Origin: Rheinheimera sp. SA_1
GTDB taxonomy: Bacteria; Pseudomonadota; Gammaproteobacteria; Enterobacterales; Alteromonadaceae
Assembly (NCBI RefSeq): GCF_001669775.1
Contig: NZ_LXWK01000016.1
Span: forward strand, 124,001 to 188,000
Length of the DNA stretch: 64,000 bases
Reading direction: 5' to 3'
Shown here one piece after another: positions 38,915-48,803 of the stretch. The first letter of the stretch is position 1, and each line of letters opens with the position of its first letter. The notes beneath the pieces were generated by a model that saw only the letters and a list, made by a program, of their open reading frames with translations, ran no database searches and was not told the origin of the DNA. Made by a program: the position numbers and the translations under genes.

Positions 38915-39598
38915 ATGACGCAAGCGCCGGTGATTACCATCGATGGCCCTGGTGGATCAGGCAAAGGCACAATTTGCCGTTTAGTCGCACAAAAACTTGG
39001 CTGGCATCTGCTTGATAGCGGTGCAATATACCGGGTTCTGGCATTAGCGGCTATCCACCACAACATTGCACCGGAAGATGAAGAAGCGTTACAACCGCTA
39101 GCTGCCCATCTGGACGTACAATTTACCTGCGACGAGTTATGTAACGTTAAAATTACGCTCGAAGGTGAGAACGTCACTCATACCATCCGCACTGAGCAAG
39201 TTGGCTCTGTCGCGTCTAAAATTGCTTCACTGCCACGCGTACGGGAAGCCCTGTTACGCCGGCAACGCGCCTTTCGCGAAAGCCCAGGTTTAGTGGCGGA
39301 TGGCCGCGATATGGGCACTGTGGTTTTCCCAGGCGCCGAAGTGAAAATTTTCTTAACGGCTGACGCTGAAGAGCGCGCCAACCGTCGTTATTTAGAGTTG
39401 AAACAAAAGGGACATGATGTTAACATCGGCGACCTTTTGAGCGAAATTCAGACAAGAGACGAGCGCGATATGAACCGCGCTGTAGCACCTTTAGTTCCGG
39501 CTGCTGACGCTTACTTGTTAGATTCGACCAATAAATCCATTGATCAAGTGTTGCAAGAGGTACTGAGCTTCGTCAAGAAGCAACTGAACCAGGCCTGA
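38915..39598 (+). CDS. cmk: Cytidylate kinase
   Basis: A 227-residue (d)CMP kinase with the P-loop GPGGSGKGT, the CMP-binding [13 protein letters not shown], and the [13 protein letters not shown] segment, followed by the [13 protein letters not shown] lid. A TTGGAGG ribosome binding site precedes the ATG. It is followed by rpsA after about 100 bp, the standard cmk-rpsA-ihfB order. Confidence 0.97.
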   Translation: MTQAPVITIDGPGGSGKGTICRLVAQKLGWHLLDSGAIYRVLALAAIHHNIAPEDEEALQPLAAHLDVQFTCDELCNVKITLEGENVTHTIRTEQVGSVASKIASLPRVREALLRRQRAFRESPGLVADGRDMGTVVFPGAEVKIFLTADAEERANRRYLELKQKGHDVNIGDLLSEIQTRDERDMNRAVAPLVPAADAYLLDSTNKSIDQVLQEVLSFVKKQLNQA

Positions 39599-39699
39599 GC
39601 CGCACTTTGGACAGCCCCAGACAAGGATTGTTTGAGGTAAATTAAGCAACCCCACTTTATTTGGATTGAGAGTGGTGCAACTAACTGAAACAGTGAAAA

Positions 39700-41376
39700 A
39701 TGACTGAAAATTTTGCACAATTATTTGAGGAAAGCCTCAAGACTATCGAAACTCGTCCAGGTTCAATCGTTAAAGGTAGAATCGTAGCTATTCATAAAGA
39801 TGTCGTTCTGGTTGATGCCGGTCTGAAATCTGAAGCTGCTATTCCGGTTGAACAATTCAAAAACCTGGCTGGCGAGATTGAAGTGAGCGTTGGTGACATC
39901 ATCGACGTAGCTCTGGATGCAGTTGAAGATGGTTTCGGTGAGACTTTACTGTCTCGTGAGAAAGCCAAACGTCACGAATCCTGGGTACGCCTGGAAAAAG
40001 CTTGTGAAGACAAAGTTACCGTTATCGGTGTTATCACAGGTAAAGTTAAAGGCGGTTTCACTGTCGAAGTTGACGGTATCCGTGCATTCCTGCCTGGTTC
40101 ATTAGTCGACGTACGTCCGGTACGTGACACTCTGCACTTAGAACACAAAGAACTTGAGTTCAAAGTTATCAAATTAGACCAGAAGCGCAACAACGTTGTT
40201 GTTTCACGTCGTGCTGTGATCGAATCTGAAAGCAGTGCTGAACGCGATACTCTGTTGCAAAACCTGGAAGAAGGCATGGAAGTCAAAGGTATCGTTAAGA
40301 ACCTGACTGACTACGGTGCATTCGTAGATTTAGGTGGCGTAGACGGCTTACTGCACATCACTGACATGGCTTGGAAACGCGTTAAGCACCCAAGCGAAAT
40401 CGTCAATGTTGGCGACGAAATCCCAGTTAAAGTTCTGAAATTCGACCGTGAGAAACAACGTGTTTCTTTAGGTCTGAAACAGATGGGCGAAGATCCGTGG
40501 GCCGCTATCGCTTCACGTTACCCAGAAGGTGCTCGCATCACTGGTCGCGTAACTAACCTGACAGATTACGGCTGCTTCGTGGAAATCGAAGAAGGCGTTG
40601 AAGGTCTGGTACACGTTTCAGAAATGGACTGGACCAACAAAAACATCCACCCATCTAAAGTTGTGAACTTAGGTGATTCTGTGGAAGTTATGGTTCTGGA
40701 AATCGACGAAGAACGTCGTCGTATTTCTTTAGGTCTGAAACAGTGTAAAGCTAATCCATGGGAAGAGTTCGCTAAGGGCTTCAACAAGGGTGACCGCGTT
40801 TCAGGTAAAATCAAGTCAATCACTGACTTCGGTATCTTCATCGGTCTGGACGGTGGTATCGACGGTCTGGTTCACTTATCAGATATCAGCTGGAACTCTA
40901 CCGGTGAAGACGCGGTTCGCGAATTCAAGAAAGGTGACGAAGTTTCTGCCGTTGTACTGCAAGTTGACCCAGAGCGCGAGCGTATCTCTTTAGGCATCAA
41001 GCAATTAGACGAAGACCCGTTCAACGGCTACCTTGCTGATAACAAAAAAGGTGCTATCGTTAAAGGCAACGTAACTGCTGTTGACGCTAAAGGCGCTACA
41101 GTTATGCTGGAAGGCGGCGTTGAAGGTTATGTACGTGTATCAGATATCGCTCGTGAGCGGATCGAAGATGCATCTACAGTACTGAAAGTTGGCGAAGAAG
41201 TTGAAGCTCGTCTGATGGGTGTTGACCGCAAAAACCGCGTAATCAGCCTGTCAATCAAAGCTAAGTTCGAAGCTGAAGAAAAAGAAGCTATGGACACTAT
41301 CAAGAAGCAGGATGATACTGATTTTGGTGGTAACGCTATGGCTGAAGCATTCAAGGCAGCTCAAAAAGCTGACTAA
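39700..41376 (+). CDS. rpsA: 30S ribosomal protein S1
   Basis: A 558-residue protein with six S1 RNA-binding repeats (repeated [25 protein letters not shown] blocks), matching the 557-residue E. coli S1. It binds mRNA on the 30S subunit during initiation. Codon use is biased towards GGT, CTG and CGT more strongly than in its neighbours, as expected for a highly expressed gene. The 5' leader is AT-rich with no strong Shine-Dalgarno, a known feature of rpsA, which S1 autoregulates at translation. Confidence 0.98.
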   Translation: MTENFAQLFEESLKTIETRPGSIVKGRIVAIHKDVVLVDAGLKSEAAIPVEQFKNLAGEIEVSVGDIIDVALDAVEDGFGETLLSREKAKRHESWVRLEKACEDKVTVIGVITGKVKGGFTVEVDGIRAFLPGSLVDVRPVRDTLHLEHKELEFKVIKLDQKRNNVVVSRRAVIESESSAERDTLLQNLEEGMEVKGIVKNLTDYGAFVDLGGVDGLLHITDMAWKRVKHPSEIVNVGDEIPVKVLKFDREKQRVSLGLKQMGEDPWAAIASRYPEGARITGRVTNLTDYGCFVEIEEGVEGLVHVSEMDWTNKNIHPSKVVNLGDSVEVMVLEIDEERRRISLGLKQCKANPWEEFAKGFNKGDRVSGKIKSITDFGIFIGLDGGIDGLVHLSDISWNSTGEDAVREFKKGDEVSAVVLQVDPERERISLGIKQLDEDPFNGYLADNKKGAIVKGNVTAVDAKGATVMLEGGVEGYVRVSDIARERIEDASTVLKVGEEVEARLMGVDRKNRVISLSIKAKFEAEEKEAMDTIKKQDDTDFGGNAMAEAFKAAQKAD

Positions 41377-41378
41377 GC

Positions 41379-41504
41379 TTACCCAATAGCTTTGAGATTA
41401 TAGCGCGGCGCCGAGTGCGCGAATCCCCAGGAGCATAGCTGTTCTATGTGACTGGGGGGAGAGCCCGAAGGCAATAAAGCTATAGCCTCAAAGATAAAGG
41501 GTAA
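41379..41504. repeat. Structured inverted-repeat element between rpsA and ihfB
   Basis: A nested palindromic element of about 125 bp. Outer arms are TTACCC (41379-41384) and GGGTAA (41499-41504). Main arms are CTTTGAGATTATAGC (41390-41404) and GCTATAGCCTCAAAG (41479-41493), paired with two mismatches. An inner hairpin has CCCCAG/CTGGGG and CATAG/CTATG stems. No coding frame spans it. It is either a mobile REP/MITE-like element or a structured RNA in the rpsA-ihfB transcript. Confidence 0.8.
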
Positions 41505-41576
41505 AATGCTGAAGTAAATCGGTTGGGGTAGATACCCCAACCGAATTCTCCAGACCAAAATCTAAGCGGAGGGTCT

Positions 41577-41861
41577 ATGACCAAATCTGAATTGATCGAA
41601 AAACTTGCTAGTGATTTTCCTCACGTCCAGGTCAAGGATGTAGAGTCGTCAGTAAAAGAGATCCTTGAGCAGATGGCCGGTTCTTTAGCTGCCAATGAGC
41701 GCATTGAAATCCGTGGTTTTGGTAGTTTTTCTCTGCATTACCGTGCACCACGGGTCGGTCGTAATCCGAAAACTGGTGACAAAGTTGAACTCGACGGCAA
41801 ATACGTCCCTCATTTTAAACCAGGTAAAGAATTACGCGATCGTGTAAAAACGAATACCTGA
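41577..41861 (+). CDS. ihfB: Integration host factor subunit beta
   Basis: A 94-residue HU-family DNA-bending protein. It has the N-terminal [10 protein letters not shown], the conserved [14 protein letters not shown] and [29 protein letters not shown] of IHF-beta. Strong GGAGG ribosome binding site before the ATG. It lies downstream of rpsA in the canonical order. Confidence 0.97.
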   Translation: MTKSELIEKLASDFPHVQVKDVESSVKEILEQMAGSLAANERIEIRGFGSFSLHYRAPRVGRNPKTGDKVELDGKYVPHFKPGKELRDRVKTNT

Positions 41862-41910
41862 TCATGGAAGTCTTCAGCACTGCTGTTAACCAGTGCCGGC
41901 GGAGTTGGGT

Positions 41911-42153
41911 TTGAGAAAACTTGTTTATATTCTTTGTTTTATCGCATTGCTGGTGATTGGCCTGTTTTTTGGTTCAATCAATCAACAAGCTGCCGAACTC
42001 AACTATTTCATCGCCAAAGCCGAATTAAGGGTGGTTGATATCGCCCTGTTGTTTCTGTTACTCGGTTTTGCGGTTGGTCTAAGTTTATCCCTGTCTATTT
42101 TATTCAAACTCAAAACCAAACGTTGGTTTGCCAGAACCATTGGTAAGTCCTGA
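41911..42153 (+). CDS. lapA: Lipopolysaccharide assembly protein LapA (DUF1049)
   Basis: An 80-residue inner-membrane protein with two transmembrane helices (KLVYILCFIALLVIGLFFG and IALLFLLLGFAVGLSLSLSI) and a basic tail, the LapA/YciS pattern. The open frame starts at GTG 41893, but TTG 41911 follows a GGAG at good spacing and gives MRKLVYILCF, the family start. It is five bases before lapB. LapA and LapB together regulate LpxC turnover and LPS synthesis. Confidence 0.85.
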   Translation: MRKLVYILCFIALLVIGLFFGSINQQAAELNYFIAKAELRVVDIALLFLLLGFAVGLSLSLSILFKLKTKRWFARTIGKS

Positions 42154-42158
42154 CTCTT

Positions 42159-43289
42159 ATGCTTGAGCTGCTTTTTCTGTTACTGCCCATTGCTGCCGCT
42201 TACGGTTGGTTTTATGGCCGTAACAGCCTGCGGCGAGAAGAGCTCAAAGGTAAAGCCCATGTCGCTAAAAATCTGTCCTCTGGTTTAAACTTTTTACTGA
42301 CTGATCAGGAAGATAAAGCCATCGAGCAATTGTTGCAGTTACTCGATATCGAAGCGGCGACCATCGACACTTACCTGGCACTGGCCAATTTGTTCCGTCG
42401 GCGCGGCGACTGGGATAAAGCCATTCGCATCCACGAAAAATTACATCATCTGAAGCTCCCCAAAATGCAGGCTCAGCAAATTCAGCTCGAGCTCGCCAAC
42501 GATTATTTTTCGGCCGGACTTTACGATCGGGCTGAAAAGCTGCTGACAGAATTGGTCCAGGCCGAGCACCTGCGCGAAAAAACGCTGAAGCTGTTGTTTA
42601 CGTTATTTATTGCCACCCATGAATGGCATAAAGCAGTGTCGTTTAGTCATGATGTCGATAAAACCGATTCAAAATCGCTGCGTATTGCTATTGCCAATAT
42701 GCGCTGTCTGGATCAACAAAAGCCGTTGGATGTGTTTTCGCTGCGCCTGCTTAGTCAACAATATCCGCAGGCGATCCGGCCAAAATTTGAACTGGCGCAG
42801 CTGTTATTAAAACAGCAACTTCCAGAAGATGCGGCAGTTGCATTTAAAGCCGTGTTACAGCAAAAACCGCAGTGGGCAGCAGAAATACTGCCTGGGCTGG
42901 CACAGTGTCAGTTGCCTTCGGCTGAGTGGTATCAGCTGCTCAGTCAGTTGGCGCACAAAAATAAAAACATCACCGCCACCATTTTCTTAGCGGATTGGCT
43001 GGTCCAGACCGGATCGCCTGCTGCGGGTGAGCAACTTCTACTAGAGAAGCTACAGCAAAAACCGAACATTCGGTTATTTCAGCGTTTATTGCAGTTACGC
43101 CAAATCACCGAGCCAGAGCATCGTGCTGCTTTGCATTCAGTCGAACAGCTGGTTAATGCTTACTTGGAAACCAAAATTTTATTCAGTTGCCGCAATTGTG
43201 GTTTTAAAACCCGCCAAACCTATTGGTTATGCCCGTCCTGTCAGCAGTGGGAAACGGTGGAGCCACTTTCCGGCATCGATGGTCGTTAA
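42159..43289 (+). CDS. lapB: Lipopolysaccharide assembly protein LapB (TPR, rubredoxin-like zinc domain)
   Basis: A 376-residue protein with an N-terminal membrane anchor (LELLFLLLPIAAAYGWFYG), a run of TPR helices, and a C-terminal rubredoxin-like metal site (CRNCGF...CPSC). It matches E. coli LapB/YciM in length and layout. LapB is the adaptor that presents LpxC to FtsH. It lies downstream of lapA and upstream of pyrF, the usual order. Confidence 0.95.
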   Translation: MLELLFLLLPIAAAYGWFYGRNSLRREELKGKAHVAKNLSSGLNFLLTDQEDKAIEQLLQLLDIEAATIDTYLALANLFRRRGDWDKAIRIHEKLHHLKLPKMQAQQIQLELANDYFSAGLYDRAEKLLTELVQAEHLREKTLKLLFTLFIATHEWHKAVSFSHDVDKTDSKSLRIAIANMRCLDQQKPLDVFSLRLLSQQYPQAIRPKFELAQLLLKQQLPEDAAVAFKAVLQQKPQWAAEILPGLAQCQLPSAEWYQLLSQLAHKNKNITATIFLADWLVQTGSPAAGEQLLLEKLQQKPNIRLFQRLLQLRQITEPEHRAALHSVEQLVNAYLETKILFSCRNCGFKTRQTYWLCPSCQQWETVEPLSGIDGR

Positions 43290-43306
43290 TCTCAAAGGTT
43301 TAGTTT

Positions 43307-44008
43307 ATGAAAAATAGCCCAATTGTTGTCGCGCTCGACTTTGAACAAAAATCAGCCGCTTTGGATTTAGTCAGTCAATTAGACCCTGCGTTATGCCGGT
43401 TGAAAGTCGGCAAAGAGATGTTTACCCATTTTGGACCATCTTTTGTAAGCGAACTGCAGCAGCGGCAGTTTGAAGTGTTTTTAGACCTAAAATTCCATGA
43501 TATTCCAAACACTGTTGCCAAAGCCGTGCAAGCTGCTGCTGACTTAGGCGTTTGGATGGTCAACGTGCATGCCAGTGGTGGTAGCAAGATGATGATTGCC
43601 GCGCGCGAAGCACTGGCTAAATTTGGTGCCGACAAGCCGTTATTGATTGCCGTTACTGTGCTGACTTCGATGGAACAAGCTGATTTAACCGAGCTTGGCA
43701 TCAACTTAACACCGGCCGAACAAGTATTAAAACTGGCGACGCTGACAGCAAATTCGGGCCTGGATGGCGTGGTGTGTTCGGCGCAAGAAGCGGCGTTATT
43801 AAAACAACAATTCGGTCAGAGTTTTTGTTTAGTTACGCCTGGTATTCGGCCGTCATTCGCCAAAGCTGACGATCAAAAACGGGTGATGACCCCGAACGAA
43901 GCATTGGCGGTTGGTGTTGATTATCTGGTAATTGGCCGTCCTATTACCAAGGCCGATGATCCGCTGGCCGCATTACAGGCTATTTATCAGGAAATTCAAC
44001 TTCGATAA
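43307..44008 (+). CDS. pyrF: Orotidine 5'-phosphate decarboxylase
   Basis: A 233-residue UMP-forming enzyme. Signature: [15 protein letters not shown], the catalytic [12 protein letters not shown] with its Asp-Lys-Asp, MVNVHASGG, and C-terminal LVTPGIRP and YLVIGRPIT. It lies 17 bases after lapB. Confidence 0.97.
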   Translation: MKNSPIVVALDFEQKSAALDLVSQLDPALCRLKVGKEMFTHFGPSFVSELQQRQFEVFLDLKFHDIPNTVAKAVQAAADLGVWMVNVHASGGSKMMIAAREALAKFGADKPLLIAVTVLTSMEQADLTELGINLTPAEQVLKLATLTANSGLDGVVCSAQEAALLKQQFGQSFCLVTPGIRPSFAKADDQKRVMTPNEALAVGVDYLVIGRPITKADDPLAALQAIYQEIQLR

Positions 44009-44067
44009 TGGCTCGGGTTGACTTTTATCCGACCTGAACGCATTTTTAAACAACGACCTGAGTCCTT

Positions 44068-44100
44068 CAACAGCAGCGTGTAGCTGCTGTTGGCATTTTT
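44068..44100 (+). terminator. Terminator after pyrF
   Basis: Perfect 10-bp stem CAACAGCAGC/GCTGCTGTTG with a GTGTA loop, followed by GCATTTTT. Confidence 0.8.
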
Positions 44101-44178
44101 AATGCCCCAATTTTGCCAAACGTTTGATCAGAGCTTGCTGATCCACCTGGCGGAGAAAACCAACAAAGGACTTTTGTA

Positions 44179-45897
44179 TTGGATGCAGTCAATTTAAACA
44201 TTCTGATCGCCGGCGCATTATTTTCATTAAGCATTATCGCCACCCTGATTTCTGCGCGTTTTGGCGCCCCATTATTATTGGTATTTTTGGTCATCGGCAT
44301 GCTGGCCGGTGAAGAAGGGGTATTGGGTATTGAATTTTCCAATCCTGATGTCGCTTTGCTGATTGGTTCTATTGCGTTGGTGATCATCCTGTTTGATGGC
44401 GGCATGCGCACCCAGCCAGAGCGGTTTAAAGTGGTATTGGCGCCATCGGCAATGCTGGCAACCGTTGGCGTGGTGCTGACCTGCACCATTCTTGGTTTTG
44501 GTGCGATGTATTTGTTTGATCTGACACTGCTGGAAGGTTTGTTGTTAGGTGCAATTTTAAGTTCAACCGATGCGGCTGCGGTATTTTCAATTTTTCAGTC
44601 GGCCGGTCTGAATATTAAAGAGCGGGTGGCTTCAACGCTGGAAATCGAATCGGGCAGCAACGATCCGATGGCGGTGATGCTGACTTTTACCCTGGTAGGC
44701 GTGGTGGCCGGTAGTTCAGAATTAAATTGGCTGCTGCTGGTTGGTTTTCTGCAGCAGGCGGTGGTTGGTGCCTTATTTGGCTACGGCGGCGGTAAGTTGT
44801 TTATCTGGTTGTGCCGGAAATTACCGCTTGGCAGTGCATTTTTCCCGTTGTTTGCTGTGTCATATGCGTTGCTGATGTATGGCGCTACCAACATCTTTGG
44901 CGGAAGTGGTTTTTTAGCAGTGTATCTGGCAGGTTTTTTAATCGGCAATGCCAGGCTCGCACAAGTGCAATATATTCTGCGGATGCACGACGGCTTGGCC
45001 TGGCTTAGTCAAATCGTGATGTTCCTGATGTTGGGCTTGCTGGTGACGCCGAGTAAATTGGTTGAATATGCCATTCCTGCCTTATTGCTGGCACTATTGA
45101 TGATTTTTGTAGCGCGGCCACTGGCGGTATTTTTTAGTTTATTACCGTTTCATTTTCCGAAGCGGGATCAGCTTTTTATCAGCTGGGTTGGCCTTCGCGG
45201 CGCGGTGCCGATTATTTTGGCGTTGATCCCGTGGATATCTGGTATTGCTGACAGCGATTTGTACTTTAATGTGACTTTTTTCGTGGTGATCGTGTCGTTG
45301 CTGGTACAAGGCTGGTCGATTGCACCTGTGGCACGTTGGCTAAAATTGCAGGTGCCAAAAGAGCCAGGTCCGGATTTTGTGATGTCACTGGACGCAATTG
45401 CCAGCAACGATGTATTACAGGTGCTGGCTTTTGAAGTCAGTGTCGACTCCTCGGTCGTAGACGCGCAGTGGCAGCAATTACCGGTGCCAGCAACAGTGCA
45501 GTTTCTTGGTTTGGTGAGGGATAACGAATGGATCCAGATGGCCGATTGTGCCAATTTTAAAGCTGCCGATATCATTATGGTGCTGGCCAAAGCCGCAGAC
45601 TGCGCGCAATTAAGCGATGTACTTTCGAGCTATGCGGCACAAGCAACCTTAAGCAAACAAGATTTCTTTGGCGAGTTTGTGCTGAACGGTCAAATAAGCC
45701 TGGCCGATTTAGGCGCATTTTATACCATCGAGTTTGGCTCGCTTGATCCGCAACAATCAATTTCCGATTACATCACCACCAGATTCCACCGCCGGGTGGT
45801 AGTCGGCGATAGCCTGCAACTGGATCAACTGGTACTGACAGTGCGGCAAATGAATGAACACGACCAGATTTTGCAGGTGGGCATTAAGCCTGCGTGA
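44179..45897 (+). CDS. cvrA: K+/H+ antiporter, CvrA/NhaP2 type
   Basis: A 572-residue CPA1-family antiporter. About 12 membrane segments include the family motifs LFDGGMRTQPERF, LSSTDAAAVFSIFQ and ESGSNDPMAVMLT. A cytoplasmic TrkA-C-type domain (about 395-480) and a C-terminal CorC/HlyC-like domain follow. It exports K+ in exchange for protons and helps volume and pH control. The start is TTG at 44179 with an AAAGGA ribosome binding site nine bases upstream; no ATG is available near the conserved N-terminus. It is convergent with the amidase gene with only one base between stops. Confidence 0.93.
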   Translation: MDAVNLNILIAGALFSLSIIATLISARFGAPLLLVFLVIGMLAGEEGVLGIEFSNPDVALLIGSIALVIILFDGGMRTQPERFKVVLAPSAMLATVGVVLTCTILGFGAMYLFDLTLLEGLLLGAILSSTDAAAVFSIFQSAGLNIKERVASTLEIESGSNDPMAVMLTFTLVGVVAGSSELNWLLLVGFLQQAVVGALFGYGGGKLFIWLCRKLPLGSAFFPLFAVSYALLMYGATNIFGGSGFLAVYLAGFLIGNARLAQVQYILRMHDGLAWLSQIVMFLMLGLLVTPSKLVEYAIPALLLALLMIFVARPLAVFFSLLPFHFPKRDQLFISWVGLRGAVPIILALIPWISGIADSDLYFNVTFFVVIVSLLVQGWSIAPVARWLKLQVPKEPGPDFVMSLDAIASNDVLQVLAFEVSVDSSVVDAQWQQLPVPATVQFLGLVRDNEWIQMADCANFKAADIIMVLAKAADCAQLSDVLSSYAAQATLSKQDFFGEFVLNGQISLADLGAFYTIEFGSLDPQQSISDYITTRFHRRVVVGDSLQLDQLVLTVRQMNEHDQILQVGIKPA

Positions 45898-45898
45898 T

Positions 45899-46894
45899 TT
45901 AGATCTGCGTGAACCAGGCCGGCGTAATTGCGACTGCAGCTGACGGCGTCAGGAGTTGCAAACTGGACTCTTGCTGTAGCGCTTTGGGGAAATACTTTTC
46001 CAGCAGCGCCCACAGCACGGCGATGGTTTTTAGGTCCGGCTCACCGGTTAATTGCTCTGGCACAAAATGTCGCTGAAAGGCCAGCAGATAAGCGCGGCTT
46101 TGGGCGTCATGTTCGCCAGTGATCGCAATACCATAACCATAAAGTTGCAATGCACGTTGTACAGTTTTGATTTCTGGCAAAGCAGGCACTTGCTGCCAGT
46201 ATTTTTGCATCACCGCAGCGTCATACCAGGCACCAACCCCATTGGCGGCCAACCATTGCCACGGAAAACGACTACCTGGATCTTGTTTTCGAAGCGGTAC
46301 TATATCGCTGTGACCAAGCACCCTTGTTGGGCTGATGTCAGTGTTTCGGGCCAGAATGTCTTTTAATAAAGCAAGTAACAGCTGCAATTGTGCCGGATCA
46401 AAATCGGCGGCCACACAAAGCTCGGCCTGTTGTTGCAGCTGATTTGGCTGTTTTTCACACCAGCTTTCATTTACTAATTCAATACCGATGGAATGGTCGT
46501 TTAAGCCAGTGCGATCTTCCCATCGGCTGTCACCCGCATGCCAGGCGCGTTGCTGCTCTGGGACTAATTGATACACTTTTAATGGTCGGTCAGCAGGATA
46601 AGTGGGGTCACCGGAGCCTGGGATCAAATAATGCGAACTGACCGGCCGCTTGCCGGGTTTGGTTAATACAGCCAGCGATTGTTGCCAGTTGCCCGCGGTG
46701 TAGTGAATGACCACAAAGCGCACCCGATCATTACGGTTTGCTGATTGATATTGCTGATCGACCTGAATAAAACCTGGATTGTGACTGCAGCCGCTAAGCA
46801 GCAATAGCAGTGCGGTGATGGCTCCGCGCCAAAGAAAAATGACAGCTGAATTTTGTCTACTTGGTTTTGAGGCTATCGGTAGAAATTTAAACAT
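45899..46894 (-). CDS. amiD: N-acetylmuramoyl-L-alanine amidase, AmiD-like outer-membrane lipoprotein
   Basis: A 331-residue protein from ATG 46894 (AAGGA ribosome binding site at six bases; the frame is open to 47008). An N-terminal signal ends in lipobox LLSGC. The amidase_2 domain has zinc ligands in VIHYTAG and VLGHSDIVPLRKQDPG, plus HAGDSRW and IGIELVN. The C-terminal PG-binding domain is TVQRALQLYGYGIAITGEHD. E. coli AmiD cleaves the MurNAc-L-Ala bond, including anhydro-muropeptides, in the periplasm. It is divergent from pxpB and fits the murein theme of this region. Confidence 0.9.
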   Translation of the reverse strand: MFKFLPIASKPSRQNSAVIFLWRGAITALLLLLSGCSHNPGFIQVDQQYQSANRNDRVRFVVIHYTAGNWQQSLAVLTKPGKRPVSSHYLIPGSGDPTYPADRPLKVYQLVPEQQRAWHAGDSRWEDRTGLNDHSIGIELVNESWCEKQPNQLQQQAELCVAADFDPAQLQLLLALLKDILARNTDISPTRVLGHSDIVPLRKQDPGSRFPWQWLAANGVGAWYDAAVMQKYWQQVPALPEIKTVQRALQLYGYGIAITGEHDAQSRAYLLAFQRHFVPEQLTGEPDLKTIAVLWALLEKYFPKALQQESSLQLLTPSAAVAITPAWFTQI

Positions 46895-47078
46895 CAGCAA
46901 TCCTTTGAAGTAACAACGCTGTTTTACCATAGATGCGCTCTGTGTGAAATCTTGCGCCAACAGATTTAACCGGTGGAATGGAGTAGCCGCTAACTGCATG
47001 TCGCTCATCAGGTGAAAAGGTTGCTTATCAGATGCGCCCGCGTTAGTTTAGCCGCAGCAATGTTGTTCATTATCATGG

Positions 47079-47807
47079 ATGTTCGTTATGAACCACTCAG
47101 ACTACCCGCAGATCCGCCAGGCAGGTGAAAACTCACTGCTGATTTATCTGGCGCCGGTTGCCGACGCGCAGGTTTTAGCGCAAGTACAGTGGTTAAGCCA
47201 GCAACTGCGGCAGCAACTGGGGTCATTGTTGCAGGAAATCATTCCTTCTTACAATTCGGTGCTGCTGGTGTACGATTTTCTGCGCTTAGATCAATCACAG
47301 CTGCAGCTTTGCCTTGCCGATTTACTGACCGAGCTAACAGATGTTGCACTAAACCATGAGCCCCAAACCGCGCAAAGTAGCGGCAAACTGATTGAATTAC
47401 CTTGTTATTACAGTATCGAAACCGGTCCGGATCTCGCCGCCATTGCAGCACAGCATCAACTGAGCGTCTCACAATTGATCAAAATCCACAGCGAACAAAG
47501 GTATCAGGTGTATGCCATTGGTTTTGCGCCAGGTTTTGCATATCTGGGGTGGGTTGATGAGCGGATCGCTACCGCCAGATTAACAACGCCCAGATTAAAA
47601 GTCCCGGCGGGCAGTGTTGCCATTGCCGATCGGCAAACAGCGGTGTATCCGGCAGCATCGCCTGGCGGCTGGAATTTAATTGGCAATTGCCCAATGCCAT
47701 TGTTTGACCTGCAAAAAGAGCCAGCGATGACGCTGAGTACCGGTGATGCGGTCATGTTCGTGCCGATTGAGCGTGCAGAATATTTGCAGCTTGGAGGTCA
47801 ATTGTGA
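47079..47807 (+). CDS. pxpB: 5-oxoprolinase subunit PxpB
   Basis: A 242-residue KipI-like protein with a cyclophilin-like C-terminal half (YAIGFAPGFAYLGWVD, PRLKVPAGSVAIADRQTAVYP, GGWNLIG). With PxpC and PxpA it forms the bacterial ATP-dependent 5-oxoprolinase, which opens pyroglutamate to glutamate. ATG 47079 and ATG 47088 are both possible starts; neither has a strong ribosome binding site. The stop overlaps the pxpC GTG start by four bases. No pxpA (LamB/YcsF) gene is in the window. Confidence 0.93.
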   Translation: MFVMNHSDYPQIRQAGENSLLIYLAPVADAQVLAQVQWLSQQLRQQLGSLLQEIIPSYNSVLLVYDFLRLDQSQLQLCLADLLTELTDVALNHEPQTAQSSGKLIELPCYYSIETGPDLAAIAAQHQLSVSQLIKIHSEQRYQVYAIGFAPGFAYLGWVDERIATARLTTPRLKVPAGSVAIADRQTAVYPAASPGGWNLIGNCPMPLFDLQKEPAMTLSTGDAVMFVPIERAEYLQLGGQL

Positions 47808-48766
47808 CAGCACCCGTAGCAACAGCAGCGGCTTTGTTACTGCAAAAAGTGAATGTTTTTACCCAGTTGCAGGATTTAGGACGTTTTGGCGCAGCCAGCA
47901 TGGGCTTGACGCAGGGTGGTGTGGTTGATGCAACATCGGCCAGGCTTGCCAATGCGCTGGTCGACAACGAGCCCACAGCGCCGTTACTGGAAATAGGGCT
48001 TGGCGCGGTGCAGTTTCGTGCGATTGGCAGCGTGACACTTGCCGTGACAGGTGCCGCAATGCCGGTTTTTTTAAATGGCCAACGCTATGAGCGTTATCAA
48101 AGTATGCAGCTGCAGCATGGCGACCAGCTTGAAATCGGTTATAGCAAAGCAGGTGCCCGTTGTTATCTGGCCGTCGGCGGTGGCTTTTTGGTCACCCCAG
48201 TACTTGGCAGTTGTGCCACGGTGCTGCGTGAGGGTGTTGGTGGCATTGATGGACAGCCATTAGAAGCGGGAACGGCGCTACCGGTTGCAGTGACAACCCG
48301 AAAATTTGCGGTGCGCAGCGTCGATTACCAGTTTCAGCTCAAAGCCAAAGCGATGCAAAATATTCCGTTTGTGGCTGGTGCGCAGCAAGCTGAACTTGGC
48401 GCAGATACATTGACCAGGTTCCAGCAAAATGTGTATCAGGTGCAGCCGATGTCGGATCGGATGGGCATGCGTTTGCAGGGCGCAGCCTTACCGGTGGCGA
48501 GTCAGGCCTTGTTATCAGAAGGTATTTGCCTGGGGGCAATTCAGTTACCCGCTGATGGCCAGCCGATTGTGATGCTAAACGATCATCAGACCATTGGCGG
48601 TTACCCGAAAATTGGTGCTGTGACCCGGCTGGGGGTCAACGCTTTGGGTCAGTGCCGTCCGGGAAATCTATTGCGTTTTGTCGAAGTGTCGCAGCAAACG
48701 GCGGTGGACCAAGCCCGGGCACACGAACTTTGGTTAAGTGCTTTGGAGCTACAAATTCGAGGCTAA
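47804..48766 (+). CDS. pxpC: 5-oxoprolinase subunit PxpC
   Basis: A 320-residue KipA-like protein with the family motifs QDLGRFGAASMGLTQGGVVD, LEIGLGAVQF, DRMGMRLQG and LPADGQPIVMLNDHQTIGGYPKIG. It starts at GTG 47804 inside the pxpB stop with a GGAGG ribosome binding site nine bases upstream. It is convergent with dacB; the 37-base gap has no clear terminator. Confidence 0.94.
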   Translation: MTAPVATAAALLLQKVNVFTQLQDLGRFGAASMGLTQGGVVDATSARLANALVDNEPTAPLLEIGLGAVQFRAIGSVTLAVTGAAMPVFLNGQRYERYQSMQLQHGDQLEIGYSKAGARCYLAVGGGFLVTPVLGSCATVLREGVGGIDGQPLEAGTALPVAVTTRKFAVRSVDYQFQLKAKAMQNIPFVAGAQQAELGADTLTRFQQNVYQVQPMSDRMGMRLQGAALPVASQALLSEGICLGAIQLPADGQPIVMLNDHQTIGGYPKIGAVTRLGVNALGQCRPGNLLRFVEVSQQTAVDQARAHELWLSALELQIRG

Positions 48767-48803
48767 GCGCTGGCGTTGCTGTCACTCAACTCGCTGGAAC
48801 TGC

